Source: Gari tellinella (taxonomy: Eukaryota > Mollusca > Bivalvia > Cardiida > Psammobiidae). Taken from it: a stretch of DNA of 64,000 nucleotides. Positions 1-13,408 of this stretch are shown here, in pieces (within the stretch, counting starts at the first letter, position 1; every line of letters starts with the position of its first letter). The stretch spans positions 83,595,038 to 83,659,037 of the forward strand of contig OV277856.1 in assembly GCA_922989275.2 (NCBI GenBank), read 5' to 3'. A program made the position numbers and the translations under genes. Under the pieces are notes generated by a model, which was not told the origin of the DNA, searched no databases, and was given only the letters and a program-made list of their open reading frames with translations.

Positions 1-692
1 AGCAAGTATGTGGCATTATCGTGCATCAGGTATTAACACTAGCGACTAGTTTATCGTCATTAACAAATCATATATCTATCAAGAGTTCACTTGTCCTATA
101 TATGCAAACAGTTTAGACCCTGATCATTATCTGATCAGGATACTGTTTGTCGTTTTGTAAAATATTGTTAAAATCTATCATAATTCTTAAAAAATGGACT
201 AGATTTAATTCGAAACTGGAATTGTCTATTTTAAGTTTCATGGGTGAATGAGTTAAAACATGACCACTCTACTCTAAAAACATCTTCAAGAAAAGTCACC
301 GAATATATTTTGTTATTTTAGATGTTTTCCATCGCCTTTTCTGCTCCGTCTAGTACATGTAGACGGGGTTAATTCGTTTCGCGTCATTTACGCACGCGCA
401 CACATAAACAGGTACTATTGACATATTGCTGCCTCCGCTAAGGGTTCAGATTTTCTTACACATCAAATGGACGTCCCTCCATGATGTTGGATGTTTCTGT
501 ATGATAGTTTCTCATTATCAACACTTTTTCCTCAAGTGTAAATTTTACCATACCATTTATTCCGTTGCAATGCTGTGCGTTTATAATAGAAATAATGCGA
601 GGTGACACAGGACAAGAAACGAGGCGGTGTAAGTTTATTTGGAGCGGCCTTAACGCTCAATTTAATCGTGCACACAAGTTTATCATTATGTA
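1..692. other. Non-coding, unassigned; one palindrome
   Basis: I see no exon or recognisable domain here. Positions 104-151 hold a degenerate copy of the palindrome that recurs through the window: GCAAACAGTTTAGACC on the left, GGATACTGTTTGTC on the right, with TGATCA-type sequence between. The 64-residue open frame at 565-759 has no features of a real protein. Confidence 0.6.
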
Positions 693-899
693 CAGTAGAG
701 TTTCGCTACACTTGACAGACAATTATTGCTGCTTGGTTTTCATTACAATTAGCCACTAAATGCATACCAATACTATAACAAAAAGCTCTCGTGCATGGGA
801 GCTTTTTATAATGTCGTCGTCCTGAGTTAAACAATCACCTGTCTCTTAACCTACATGAATATAATGTATAGGTTTTACCAGTTTAGAGAAGTTCTACTG
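693..899. mobile_element. Mariner-type MITE with TA flanks
   Basis: This 207-bp element starts CAGTAGAGTTTCGCT and ends AGAAGTTCTACTG, so its ends are imperfect inverted repeats, and it is flanked by TA on both sides. A central hairpin lies near 781-809 (AAAAAGCTC...GAGCTTTTT). Its size and layout match the better preserved element at 55904-56110, whose arms are much closer to perfect. CAGT-type ends and a TA target are the hallmark of Tc1/mariner-derived MITEs. There is no coding capacity. Confidence 0.6.
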
Positions 900-1961
900 T
901 ATACGCCATTCTATTGAAACAAGGCATTCCTCACAGCCTCACAAGATCAAGAAAGATATTGATTGCACATGGTTTTTTAATGTTATGCCCTGATTTACAG
1001 CGCAATGTTTATAAAATATATAATTTAACTTAGAACATTTGAAATCATTATGGTATGAATGTGCGGTGATGTCGATTTACAGGTTCGTTTGTTTTGATCC
1101 ATACTGATGGGGTTTAGTGATGATGGTCGATGTTATAAGTAATTTTGAGAAGCCCCCATTATAAATCTCGATAAATGTTGTCGTCGAACGTCTTCATCTA
1201 CATCACCGTAGGCCGGTAATGCCTAATTGTACAACTCCCTGTTGTCCTAATACATGTATAAAGTGTATAACACACACACTCTTCCTTACGAATACGACAA
1301 TGTTCTACTACCCAAGTAAATAAAAGTCCTATTCTAGAGTAACATAAACAGTCTATAATGTGACCATGTGATCCAAATCCATCGCAACCAAACGCTGGCC
1401 ACAACTAAGGCAATCAAAGCTGGGACAGCTTGAAAATAAACTGTTTTAAGGTAAAAAACTTCAATGAATATAACAAATCTAAATACAATCCATTAGATAC
1501 ACAAAATTTCTAGGTTTGTTCACGAAAATTCCTTTCATAAATATAATAATCATCTTAGGTTGCCCACACTATTTATATCCAAAAAATATGGTAAACTTTG
1601 TACCATCATAGATTAATTATATTTATGACTGCTGATGACTGCATAATATTTACTTAGAGAAAACAGATAAGATATTCCATTACTACGGTTAGACTACAAT
1701 TTCAGATCTCTTACAAAGAGCTTATAAACCTTTCACCAAGGATGACTTCTGCAACTAATATCACAAATCCTTGACCCTGCAGTGTTGCCCTGATACTTAA
1801 ACATCAACAATCCTTAACCTTGACATAAAGAGTGAGAATACCCATTATGAGTAGCGGTAAGTAAATCTTAGTGTCTATGCCATCTAACAGGATTAGAGCA
1901 AATACAGTCAATTGTGGGGACTATGATTGAGTTGGCCATAGAGAAAATACAAGAAAAGCTT
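900..1961. other. Non-coding, unassigned
   Basis: AT-rich sequence without a supported exon. The small minus-strand frame at 1198-1404 shows no domain and no codon bias that I can see. No clear repeat boundary was found before the hairpin at 1964. Confidence 0.5.
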
Positions 1962-3818
1962 TTTATGCCCCCAGAATCTACGATTCGGGGGCATATAGTT
2001 TTTGTCATGTCTGTTGGTTTGTCCGTCTGTTCGTCCGTCCGTCTGTCCGTCCGAGCGCACGAAAGGTCCTTTGTTGGGTAGGGAGAACAATAGATTCCAT
2101 TCATTCCGTGATTGCCCTATTGTTATTGTTGGGTATATTAGTGTACTGTTGGGTACTTTTAAACAAAAAATATACCCAACAAATGTCCAACTGTGAGAAC
2201 GTCCGTCTGTCTGTGCCAAAAACCTTAACCTTGGCTATAACTCTTGCATTTTTGTACCTGGACCTTTCATACTTGGCATGTGTCTTCCCTGTATCAAGAC
2301 CTTTCCATCCATACAAATCTTTTTGACCTTGTGACCTTGACCTTAACATTTGACCTACTTTTTTAAAAATCTTTAAATGGCTATAACATTTGCACCAGTA
2401 GGCCCAGGGCTTTCATATTTTGTATGTATATTTCTTTTGTCAAGACCATACCAACATCTTTGACCATGTGACCTTGACCTTGACCTTTGACCTATTTAAT
2501 CAAACTTTAACCAAAAACCTTAACCTTGGCTATAACTTTTGCATTTTTAAACCTGGGCCTTTTATACTTGGCATGTGTATTCCTCATGGCAAGACCTTTC
2601 CAACCATATAAAACTTTTTGACCTTGTGACCTTGACCTTGAAATTTGACCTACTTTTGTAAAAATCTTTAAATTGCTATAACATTTGCACCAGTTAGCAT
2701 AAGGCTTTAATATTTTGTATGTATTTGTTTTGTGTCAAGACCTTTGCTACCATACCAATATCTTTGACCATGTGACCTTCACCTTCACCTTTGACCTATT
2801 TAATCAAACTTTAACAAAAAACATTAACATTGGCTATAACTTTTGCATTTTTGGACCTGGGCCTTTTATACTTGGCATGTGTATTCTTCATGGCAAGACC
2901 TTTCCAACCATACAAAACTTTTTGACCTTGTGACCTTGACATTTGACCAACTTTTGTAAATATCTTTAAATGGCTATAACATTTGCACCAGTTGGCCCAG
3001 GGCTTTAATATTTTGTATGTATATTTCTTGTGTCAAGACCTTTCCAACCATACCAACATCTTTGACCATGTGACCTTGACCTCGATCTTTGACCTATTTA
3101 ATCAAACTTTAACCAAAAACCTTAACCTTGGATATAACTTTTGCAATTTTGCACCTTGGCCTTTTATACTTGACATGTGTTTTCCCTTTCTAACCATACA
3201 AAATTTTTTGACCTTGTGACCTTGACATTTGACCTACTTTTGTTGAAATCTTTAAATGGCTATAACATTTGCACCAGTAGGCCTACGGCTTTCATATTTT
3301 GTTTATATATGTCTTGTGTCAAGACCTTTCCAACCATACCTACGTTTTTGCCCTTGTGACCTTGACCTTTGACCTTTATTTGTATAAATCTTTATACGCC
3401 TATAACATTTGAACCAGTAGGCCTAGAGCTTCCATACTTTATAGGTTTCTTGTGTTAAGACTTCTCCAACCATGCCAATGTTTCATTTACCCTACGACCA
3501 TGACTTTTGACCTACTTTTGCAAATAAGCATTACATTACAGAACATGATGCTGACTGGGGGCATTTGTGTTTCACAAACACATTGCTTTTGATCTGATCA
3601 TCACCAAACTTTCTGAAAATTTTTGTTGACATAAAATGGAGACCAATTTGGATAACCAGCGGCACCAATTTATGCTAGGCCCTTTGGAGTAATGGCCCTT
3701 GAAGTCCTCAAAATGGCGCTCCACTACAGTTTCAGCTCTCTAACTTTTACGTTTGATAGTCTGGATTCCCCTCCCTGTATCATCGGGGGCATTCGTGTAA
3801 CTGGGACACACTCTTGTT
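1962..3818. mobile_element. Hairpin/tandem-repeat element, family C, copy 1 (Helentron/pearl-like)
   Basis: The left end is a hairpin, TATGCCCCC / GGGGGCATA at 1964-1995. It is followed by a GTCC/GTCT tract (about 2010-2055) and then tandem units of roughly 300 bp, each made of two diverged halves of about 150 bp (GACCTTGTGACCTTGACC is the most recurrent phrase). The right end carries the hairpin arm once more (GGGGGCATTCGTG) and stops at CTCTTGTT. This hairpin - GTCY tract - tandem core - short inverted end plan is that of non-autonomous Helentron / DINE-1 / bivalve pearl elements. The 60-100 residue frames in it (phrases such as FDLFNQTLTK) recur once per unit and are repeat shadows. Copy 2 lies at 35046-37324. 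Confidence 0.75.
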
Positions 3819-4810
3819 CTACTTCATCCTTTACCAACATGTTGATAATCTACCCAACCAGATGTAAGGGCGGAAGAATATACAGAGCAAACACGCTCCA
3901 ATCCACAGAAAAGGTATTTGAACAGGTTCTTAAAAACCATGAGACAAATAGGTCCAATTGTTAATAAAGTCTGACTGCAAATAGATCAATATATGACTGA
4001 AAAAAGGTGTTTACAAATTATATAAAAGACATCTTTCATCATCATCCATTCAGCAAAATCCAAAACATTTCTTGAATATAATCAGTCGAATATAAAACTC
4101 TAGGAATATGAATGGTAAAATTAAAATATCCCCATCTAAACACAATGCCCAGACAGACATGGCTAAACTATCTACAGTCTGGAATGCATATTTTCCACCA
4201 ATATCATATGATTAATACTCAAATGTACATGTATATGCCGCTGCACAAACAATATCACGCTGATCTTAATGTGAATACCACTTTATAGGCTCTAATACTA
4301 GTAAGGCAACCAAAACGAGCTTACAACATCAAAATATCGATATGGTAACTAGACCCAACATTCTATTCTAGTATCTTACAGGCTCTTCATAGGTCTAATT
4401 TTCTTCCCATTTCTGGTAAAAACATGATCAACTCACCATTAGTATCTAGTATCTTACAGGCCCCTTCATAGGTCTAATTTTCTTCCCATTTCTAGTAAAA
4501 ACATGATCAACTCACCATTGAATATCTTTCAGACATAACTCTGACAAAACTACTGTGTTGACATAATTCCAAGACCTACAATATTGAGTATCATTCCAAA
4601 GTATGTTAATGTAATGGAGCTTCTAGGACAGCAAATATCAAGCCAGTGAATAATGCTAATTTTCAAACAATAAAAACTTAATCCCAAAAAGTATTTAGCA
4701 TATAACAGAAGTTTAAGAATCTATTCCTCAGTAAGTATACCTTGAATTTTACCAAATCTATAATCAAAGCAAAGAAGATGCTTCTTTATGTTGATACAAT
4801 ACCTGACTTT
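3819..4810. other. Non-coding; contains a 78-bp tandem duplication
   Basis: There is no exon that I can support. Positions 4367-4444 are repeated at 4445-4522 with few changes (both begin TCTAGTATCTTACAGG), a simple local duplication. The rest is unassigned AT-rich sequence. Confidence 0.55.
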
Positions 4811-5808
4811 TTAGCTCACCTGGCACGAAGTGCCAAGGTGAGCTTTTAGGATCGCTGGATGTCCGTCGTCCGTCGTCTGTCTGTCTGTCCGTCCACAATT
4901 GGTTGTGAACACTCTAGTGGCTACAAATTTCATCCGATCTTCATGAAACTTGATGACAATGTTTGTCTTGATGAAATCTAGGCCAAGTTCCAATGTGGGT
5001 CATGTCGGGTCAAAAACTAGGTCACTAGGTCAAATCATAGAAAAACCTTGTGAACACTCTAGAGGCTACAAATCTCATTGGATCTTGATAAAACTTGGTC
5101 AGAATGTTTGCCTCATTGATATCTAGGTCAAGTTCGAATATGGGTCATGTCCGGTCAAAAACTAGGTCACTAGGTCAAATCATAGAAAAACCTTGTGAAC
5201 ACTCTAGAGGCTACAAATCTCATTGGATCTTAATGAAACTTGGTCAGAATGTTTGTTTTATTGATATCTAGGTCAAGTTTGAATATGGGTCATGTCTGGT
5301 TAAAAACTAGGTCACTAGGTCAAATCATAGAAAAACCTTGTGAACACTCTTGAGGCTACAAATCTGATTGGATCTTGATAAAACTTGGTCAGAATGTTTG
5401 TCTCATTTATATCTAGGTCAAGTTCGAATGTGGGTCATGTCCGGTCAAAAACTAGGTCACTAAGTCAAATCATAGAAAAACCTTGTTAACACTCTAGAGG
5501 CTTCAAATCTCATTGGATCTTGGTGAAATTTGGTCAGAATGTTTGTCGCATTGATATCTAGGTCAAGTTTGAATATGGGTCATGTCCGGTCAAAAACTAG
5601 GTCACTAGGTCAAATCATTGGAAAATCTTGTTTACACTCTAGAGGGTGATTGTAGGTATACATGTCCAGTCATAATCTAGGTGAAAATCTTGTTTACACT
5701 CCAGAGGTTGATTGTGGGTATACATGTCCAGTCATAATCTAGGTCACTATAGGTCAAGTTTGCCAATGTGTACCAGGTGAGCGATTTAGGGCCATAGTGG
5801 CCCTTGTT
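4811..5808. mobile_element. Hairpin/tandem-repeat element, family A, copy 1
   Basis: A near-perfect hairpin at 4813-4844 (AGCTCACCTGGCAC, loop GAA, GTGCCAAGGTGAGCT) is followed by a GTCCGTC/GTCTGTC tract. About five tandem units of roughly 150 bp come next, each containing CATGTCCGGTCAAAAACTAG and ACACTCTAGAGGCTAC. The right end reads ACCAGGTGAGCGATTTAGGG, then a GGCCATAGTGGCC palindrome and CTTGTT. The right-end CCAGGTGAGC is an inverted copy of the left hairpin arm, as expected for asymmetric terminal inverted repeats of Helentron-type elements. A second full copy is at 44372-45417 and a partial one at 55238-55497. Confidence 0.75.
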
Positions 5809-6211
5809 ATATTTGCCACAAAACCTAACTCTCTAGAGTTTGAATAATTTTCATTGCATCAAATTTAATTCAACATACCTCTCTCCTTGGTTCAAATTCA
5901 ATGAGTCTTCTATAAATAGTAAGAACATAGATTGATAGAATACTATGCTGTATATATTATCTTTAATACTTATCTTATCTTGTGTCTAAACCAAGCATCA
6001 ACTAGTCATAGGATTTTAGTGGACACGTACATGTAAATAAGATACCGAATTAATACCAAAGAAAAACAAACTATAAAGGACACAAACACAAATCCTATTG
6101 TATAGGTACTGGAATATAGGCATCTCGTAAATCTACTAAATTCATAAAATAGTCCTCTTTAATAAGGTCTAAAAACCACCTTGAAATACTCTTGTTTGAA
6201 ATGTCCATAGT
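5809..6211. other. Non-coding, unassigned
   Basis: AT-rich; nothing recognisable. It ends with the ATAGT (6207-6211) that may be the left target duplication of the large element starting at 6212. Confidence 0.5.
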
Positions 6212-6226
6212 AGTCCGGAGGCTTAA

Positions 6227-6933
6227 CCCCTTCGCTGCCTTACCCCGAGTCTGACTCGGGGTGAATCGATGTTCCTGTGTGCTATAGCCCGAGTGTGACT
6301 CGGGGTAATTACGTACTGCTATATAAGAGTCTTTGGTGTAAGGGAAGCAACTATTCTGGTTAGTTTTCATTGAAAATCAATTAGATTGACTTCCCTTACC
6401 TAAATATGCCGTGTTTTGAGTGTGTAATGGAAATGAAAGTGTAAACAATTAATTTCTGACATGGCTACCTGTTCTGGAAAGCATGCACCGCCATTTTCGC
6501 TTGAACAAGAAGTGTCATAAGTGGAAAATGATTCTGATAATGTTATGAACCTGCTCAAAAGCAACAAAAAGGAAAAGGTTAGAAATGTTGCTAGTTGCAT
6601 TTTATATGCAGTTTGTTACGGTTATTTGTGCTTTTTTTTGCATGTCATTTATCTAAATTAGACTCTCGAAATGTAAACAAATGTTGAATTTTCACATTTT
6701 TTTACAGTTTGTGTATAAGAAAATGTTAAAAAACAGTATTTATACTAGATATCTCAGTCCAAGTTTCAGGAAATGTCAATATAGGTGTTTTTGAGGAGCA
6801 GGTGAAATTTGGTGCATATTGGATATTTATATTTGAAGTTATGACATTTTTTATGTAGCCAGGTAGCTCTTGCAATATTACGTAATGGTAGTTCCCGGCA
6901 TATAGCGTGAACATGTATAGGGCAGTGAAGGGG
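6227..6933. mobile_element. TTAA-flanked (piggyBac-type) non-autonomous element
   Basis: The ends are CCCCTTCGCTGCC and GGGCAGTGAAGGGG, each bordered by TTAA (6223-6226 and 6934-6937). TTAA target duplication with CCC-starting ends is typical of piggyBac-derived elements. Just inside the left end, an ACTCGGGGT motif appears twice as inverted or direct copies (6243-6307). No transposase frame remains. The element interrupts the left terminal homology of the larger 6212-17388 element, so it is the younger of the two. A 133-bp relative sits at 22547-22679. Confidence 0.65.
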
Positions 6934-6937
6934 TTAA

Positions 6938-8214
6938 GGCCGGTTTTTGGCCGAATCGTGCACTTTTTGATACACCTATGAAAGTTGGTCCACACTTACT
7001 TTGACCTATTACGCTTCATTTAAAAACGGGACCCCAGTCAGATTTGACCCATGGTGACTGTGGCGGCCATTTTAAAAATGGCCACCAATTCAAATTTCAA
7101 ATCCACGTCGCTCGTTTACTAATAGGGGTAGAAAGTTTATGTCGGCATCTTTACCTCTGTTTTCAGGGTCATTTAGTTAAGATATAATCACAAATCTGTA
7201 TTTTGAAGAAAAAAATGAAATGATTGCCATTATATCTGAAATAATTATTAATAATGCAGTCATTTTACTTAAAAATAAGTAAAAAAAATCAAATACATCC
7301 TCTCAAAGAAGATAAAATACGAAAACAGAGTTGACGAATTTCATGAAATTTGGCACACACTTGCATTGACCTATTATGGTTTATTTAAGAATTAGACATT
7401 GGTCAGATTTGATCAATGGCGACTGAAGCGGCCATTTAAAAAATGGCCGCCATTTCAATTTTTAATGGAAATAGGGATATAAAGTAGATATTGGTAGCTA
7501 TACCTATAATTTCAGGGTCAATGAATAAAAATATAAAACAAAACTGTATTTTAAGGAATAAAGGTCAAAATGGCTGCCTATTTACGTACAAATTACTATA
7601 ATGGCAGCCATTTTGTGTAAAATAAACTAAATATTAATAAATACTTAAATATTGTGTTTCCAAATTGAAATATGGAAGTATTCACATTATTTACATTATG
7701 AATTTTATGAAAACACACTTGTCCTAATATTATTGATTCGGAAGTTAGACCTTAATCAGATTTTACCTATGGAAGCTAAGGCGGCAATTTCAAAAATGGC
7801 CGTCTTTTCAATTTTCAAATCGATGTAACTCGTTTAATGATAGCGGTTGAAAGTAAATGTTGACATCTACATCTCGTATACCTATGTTTTTAGGGTCAAT
7901 GAATTCAAATATAATTACAAGTCTATATTTGGATGAAGAAAAATCAAAATTGCAGTTAATTCAAGTAAAAATACTAAAACGGCCACCATTTTATGCAATT
8001 TTTTTTTAACAATAAGTAATAAAAGAAATTGTCTCACAATAGATATATAGAATTATAGAATTTATGTATGAAACAAAGTAAACAACAATTACAATGTCTA
8101 TGCGTTTAAAGTGATGCCGCGCAGAAATGTTGCTCATATAATGTTACTTTTGTCCATCCGTATGTACGTACAAACGTCTATCAACTTGCCTTCCAATTAG
8201 TCTGGTAGCAGATA
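6938..8214. repeat. Left subterminal region with GGCCGCCATTTT motifs
   Basis: Three related segments (about 6940-7110, 7330-7460, 7730-7830) each carry a TTTGACC-type phrase and a palindromic AAATGGC(C)GCCATTT. They read as diverged subterminal repeats of the large element. There is no coding potential. Confidence 0.5.
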
Positions 8215-8770
8215 AGGATATTTTAGCTTAACCTTGCTTGGAGTTGTATAGAAAATGTTTTTGTGGTTTTTGGTAGAATAGACCCTCAGCATCAAGGATC
8301 CGATGTATGACCGCCGGTCATCCTTGAGCGTTTCCAGATATTCAAGATGGCGTCCAAGATGGCCGCCAGCATGTATCTGGCTAACTGTTAGGTTTGATTC
8401 AATAAGCTATAACGGAATTTTCAGCAAATTATAGTTCAATATCATCTTTGATGACATAATTAAAGTTCAAAATAGAAATAAAAATAATCTATAATTCAAA
8501 ATGGCGTCCAAAATGGCCGACAAAGACCATTTTTATGTGAAATAAAATGAAAATGACACTTTACAAGGCAACGATTTGCTCCAGTTTTTTCCCGTCGTGA
8601 TAATATAATTGTTCATAATTAATTAAAAAAAAGCGTGAAAAGATCAAGTTGGCAATTAACTCATTCATAAATGAATTATCAGAGACTGTCACCAGAATAC
8701 AGTATGCATAAAAAACATACAGCTTAAGTTTACATTGAGTTAGTCCATGCATAACGATGTAACATGACAA
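8215..8770. repeat. Left arm of a long inverted repeat
   Basis: This segment is the reverse complement of 12060-12600 over roughly 550 bp with about one difference in ten. Shared phrases include TCAAGGATCCGATGTATGAC, CCGGCGGTCAT (inverse CCGCCGGTCAT) and CCGTCGTGATAATATAATTG. The two arms are separated by about 3.3 kb. A transcript through both arms could fold into a long imperfect duplex. Confidence 0.75.
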
Positions 8771-10929
8771 GCTGTTGGGTTTGATTTAAATTTTTCAGCA
8801 GAATATAGTTCACTTTCATAACGTTTGACATTATTTAAGTTCAAAATAGAAGTAATAATAATAATGCTTTATTCAAATTGGCGTCCAAAATGGCCGACAA
8901 AGTATTAAGGTGACGTCCAAGATGGTTGCGAGAATAAAAATGAAACTGCTGTCTGTTTAGATTAGGTAATTGTCAACTGTAAAAAAGAATAAAAGTAGTT
9001 CAATACTTCTTCGATGTTTAAAAAAGCAAACAGAGAAAAGTATACTGTTAATTTCAAAATGGCGTCAAAAATGGCCGACAAAATATGCAAAACAGATGCC
9101 TGTCTCTTCAATATTATATAATAAGCAAAAAAACCCAGAAAGTAACCACTTTTGTATTCTTATTTATCAGCGTCTCATACATAAACTTATCATTGTGGCT
9201 AAATAACTGGCACATTGTATTGAAAATGAAAAGGTCGATAACTCTTTCCGGAAAACAGCATTTTTTATTGTAAACTTTCTCCATAGAGGAGATACAATGG
9301 TGCTCATATTCAGCCGCTAGAACATTTGCTTAAAGAAAATAAAATCACATTAGACTTTCATTCATCGCAATATTCACGGCGTTATCAAGACTAGAAAGTC
9401 TTCAAATATCAAATTACCTCCCTTTGATTTGAAATAAGAATATACCTTGTGTGTTTCATTTTCGTTACATGTGTCGTTTAATATAAATGTTTTACTGGAA
9501 TACATTGGTGAACGTATGAGCCCTAAAAATCTAAAACAAAACTTGAGTTGATGAAGAACTTCAAAAGATATGGAGCCTGAACATTTACTTAATGTAAAAT
9601 AAATGTAAAAAGTGAGTATATAATCTATCCACCAAGCATACGTACCATTCTTTTTAGCCTCTTTTTAAGACAAATGAGTATTTTTAAGAATTACTTAGAA
9701 TTATGAAATAACTGTTTTCAAAATTTGAGGTTAATTTAGTTTGAGTCACCATTGATGTTTGTGTTTTGAACATGAATTATATGTTTCGTTTTCTAAATGG
9801 CAACCCTTTTTGTTTTGTTTGTTTTTCAAGAAGTAATATTATGTGAGATGTAATATAAATTGGATACTATTCCTGTTTCTGCATGTATTGTGAATTTGAA
9901 AATGAGTATGTCGCACACAGCAACCTACTATGTAAAGGAGTTAATAAACATATTGGTTTCGATATACAGTACGTTTATAAATTAGCACATGCATATTGTA
10001 CTATTATATAAATGAATATTCTTATTAGTAGGGAATAAAATTGCACACTATAAATGATATTTAGAAACAAAAGGTCATGTCAGGTTTCTAACATAGCTTG
10101 CAATTAAGTTAGTTGTACTTGACATGATCCTGCGTTTATTTCTCAACTGCTGTGGATGTCCTAGCAACTCAGGTAGGCTGAATGTGGCTAGAATGTCCTA
10201 AAACCTGATTTATATGACGACATAATGAATAACCTCCATATTAAATGAAAAAATAACAAACAGGTGTTGAACACAATTATACGAGTCTCAAAGGATATAA
10301 TTGTGCTAGGTCTTTCTTTGAAATGTCCTGTGATTATGACAAGCTCGAATCCTCTTCTAGCAAACACCATGTTACAGAAGCTATTCTAGACACCAAACGT
10401 AGCCCCATCGACACCTAACTGAGTAACTGGTCTTCCATCAAAAAGACAAGATTAGTCCTGACGTCATGGGCATACAAAGTCTACACTGCTTGTAATTTTA
10501 CAATTAATGTCACATAACTACTGTAATTGAATGTTTTCCAATCTGACAGTCAGCACAGCAACATTCCCTACAGTCTCGAAGAAGACCAAGCCAATGACTA
10601 CTCTGAGATCATGAGCCAAGAATTCTTCGTGTTAACTCTCAGTCAACTCGATCCTTCCATCCACCTTTTTGGGTTACCCTGTCAGTGAATTTGTGATCAC
10701 AGAAAATTGTGTACAGAAGCGCCAATGGAACACCTTTGCTAGACTCTTATGACAGAGCATCATACACTAGTAAAGCAGAACATCAAGCACTGGTACAGCA
10801 GAGGGTTGAGATCAAATACCTAATGCAAACCATACACAAAAACTTCACGTTGTACTGCCCGCTTCATGTAAGCGGTTTTCAAACTCTGTTTGACATGCAA
10901 ATCGCATTCCTCAAACCAAAAGCCCATTC
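8771..10929. other. Non-coding, unassigned
   Basis: 8771-9100 still contains AAAATGGCGTCCAAAATGGCC phrases related to the inverted arms. From about 9100 to 10930 I find no exon and no repeat boundary. The frame at 10709-10939 overlaps the edge of a LINE remnant and does not look like a gene. Confidence 0.5.
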
Positions 10930-11380
10930 TTGGTATTGAATCTAAAGGCTTTCTCCAGATCAACCAAGGCCACATGCAGAGGTTTGATTTCGACCTTTTA
11001 CTTGTGCTATAGATGGTACACGGTGAAGAACGAATCAATAGTATATCTACCCTTAACAACGCAAAACTACATGCATCAATGTTGATAATCTCACGCACAG
11101 ATGTATCTTTTTAATCGGTTCATCAACTTTATTGTCTGGTCCTTGAGCTTTACCACATGATAAGTGTCGCTCATACGAGCTTGTTATTCACTTTTTCATT
11201 GTTTATTGTTTGAGGATGTAATTTGCCCCCCTGTCCTCAGAGATCACACAATTACTGAAAATCGCATCAGTCAGTCGTCTTCAAATCTCAAACCCCTTGT
11301 TCTCCGAAGCTGCTTTAACCATCTCGGTTATCACTCCTGATAGGCCAGCGGCCTTGCAGTATATCATCATGTCAAGAGTT
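10930..11380 (-). pseudogene. Degenerate LINE reverse transcriptase fragment
   Basis: On the minus strand near 11340-11360, a frame reads KAAGLSGVITEMVKA. This corresponds to the KAxGPDGIxxE motif that opens many non-LTR reverse transcriptases. At 10942-10985 the minus strand reads HVALVDLEKAF, the first catalytic-Asp block of the palm. Stops and frameshifts separate the two, so this is a dead fragment. It resembles the better preserved copy at 57622-59285. The endonuclease, the YADD block and the 3' tail are not visible. Confidence 0.6.
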
Positions 11381-12059
11381 ATGCACTTCTTATACAAGAT
11401 GACCACGTTTGTAGTGACTGACTTTGACAGTAACTGTACCAAAGTTCTGTTTACTTTGGTAATTCAGGAGTAAAGATGTGCAATTTTTTATATTTGAAAT
11501 TATATGTGTGATATCATTCTTTCTTATTCTAATCTATGGTTAAGCCAAAAGACTGTTCAGTCAAGTGTCTGTGTAGCCATGTACTCATTCAGCAATATTT
11601 CAAAGATGTGATGATTCTTTGCAGCAGCAGTACTAGCTTAGAAACTCACAGAATACATGTTAAAAGGCTTGATGAAAAGGAATACTGAACAAAGTTTTAT
11701 ACTGAAAGATACTGTACACAGTTATCTGGTTTCAAAGAGGTGCCACCACATCCTCAGGAGACTTGCATCCCAAGAAGAATTATTGGTATCCATTCTACCA
11801 ATTTATTTCCCTGTTCCTAAGAAGCTCACATGTAATTGAACTATTTAACAAGAAAGGTGACATGTGGTGACAAATGTCACAGTAATGCAAACACAGAACT
11901 TTACTTTTGTACGATAATTTCAGCATTCTTTGCTTACAAAACAATGAAATTTATATATTAAAGGTAGGTAATTGGGTTCTATGAACTAATTTATAATATT
12001 TGAGTTTTGACTTGACTAATTACTTTTCTGTTAATCTGAAATATTTATTGCATTTTACA
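11381..12059. other. Non-coding, unassigned
   Basis: Nothing recognisable. The 60-residue frame at 11657-11839 shows no domain or splice context. Confidence 0.5.
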
Positions 12060-12600
12060 CCGTTATGCAAGAACTATCTCAATGTACACTTAAGCTGTAT
12101 GGTTTTTATGTAAACTCTATTCTGGTGACAGTCTCTTATAATTCATTTATGAATGAATTAATCGCGATCTTTTCACGCTTTATTATTAATTATGAACAAT
12201 TATATTATCACGACGGGGAAAAAATTGGAGCAAATCGTAGCCTTGTAAAGCAACGCACATACTTTGCATTTTATTCTACATAAAAAAGTACTTTGTCGGC
12301 CATTTTGGACGCCATTTTGAATTATAGATTATTTATTTCTATTTTGAACTTTAATTATGTCACAAAAGATAAAATTGAGCAATAATTTGCTGAAAAATCT
12401 GTTAAAGCTTATTGAATCAAACCTAACAGTTAGCCAGATATATGCCGGCGGCCATCTTGGACGCCATCTTGAATATCTTAAAATGCTCAAGGATGACCGG
12501 CGGTCATACATCGGATCCTTGATGCTGAGGGTCTATTCTACCAAAAACCACAAAAACATTTTCTATACAACTCCAAGCAAGGTTAAACGTGTCCGCGGCC
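12060..12600. repeat. Right arm of the long inverted repeat
   Basis: Reverse complement of 8215-8770 (see there). The outer edge at about 12595 (CCAAGCAAGGTTAAACG) matches the left arm's outer edge near 8230 (TTAACCTTGCTTGG), so both arms stop at the same sequence. Confidence 0.75.
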
Positions 12601-13408
12601 GGACTAAATCTGCAAATAATGTGTTTAAATGAAATAGGATTGATTGGATTCGTACAGAACATGAGTAGCCAAGCTTTACCATGCATGACACCTGATTTCC
12701 TTGACAATAAAATAAAATATTCTAGTAGGAACAAAGTGTCACTGGTCTAAGATATTTGGCATTATCATTATCTTCTAGACTTCTACCAAACATGTCAAAA
12801 TCATAGCATATAAGTCTAAGTCACCAGACTTGGGGAAAGCGACTTTATAAAAAAAAACATGGTCCAATGTATCAGTGCTTTGTAACTGCTTTGCATTAGG
12901 CATTTGAAAGAACCGGAAAACTATATCTATAATAAGAGTAGGGCATCGCGCCCGGGTTTTTGTATACACTGTCCTCTCCCTAAGATGTCTCATTAGCCTA
13001 TATAACGCAGAAATAGACGTTAACAACCAAACCAAACTCACCAAATCTTGAGAATAATAAGTGAATGCTGTATCACATTTAGTCAGTACGACTTCAATCT
13101 TTTTTTTTTTTAAATCTTTACGATCCTGGAAGTACTGGTTCTATGTTTTAAATATAACATCATGGTATTACCTATCAGTCATACTACTACCCTTTTTCGT
13201 TGTACTCTGCACTGAAGATAACGGCATTCAAAACTTTCTTTGCACCCAACGTGTATTTTGCAAATATTGGCATTCCATATTTGTTCTTAACCTTTCTTGC
13301 TTGTTAAACACACACCTAGGTTACTTTATGAACAGCTTCCAATACCATTTAGTAGTATTTTGGGTCACTTGTGCAATCCTTTGTCAGTTTCAACATGTTA
13401 CCATTTTT
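12601..13408. other. Non-coding, unassigned
   Basis: No supported exon. The 128-residue frame at 13061-13447 is rich in Phe, Leu and Ser, runs into the hairpin of the neighbouring repeat and ends inside it, so I do not call it a gene. Confidence 0.5.

Noticed and set aside
2420..3360. Series of 60-78 residue plus-strand frames with FDLFNQTLTK
   Set aside because: They recur once per core unit in both family C copies and arise from the tandem repeat, not from a gene.
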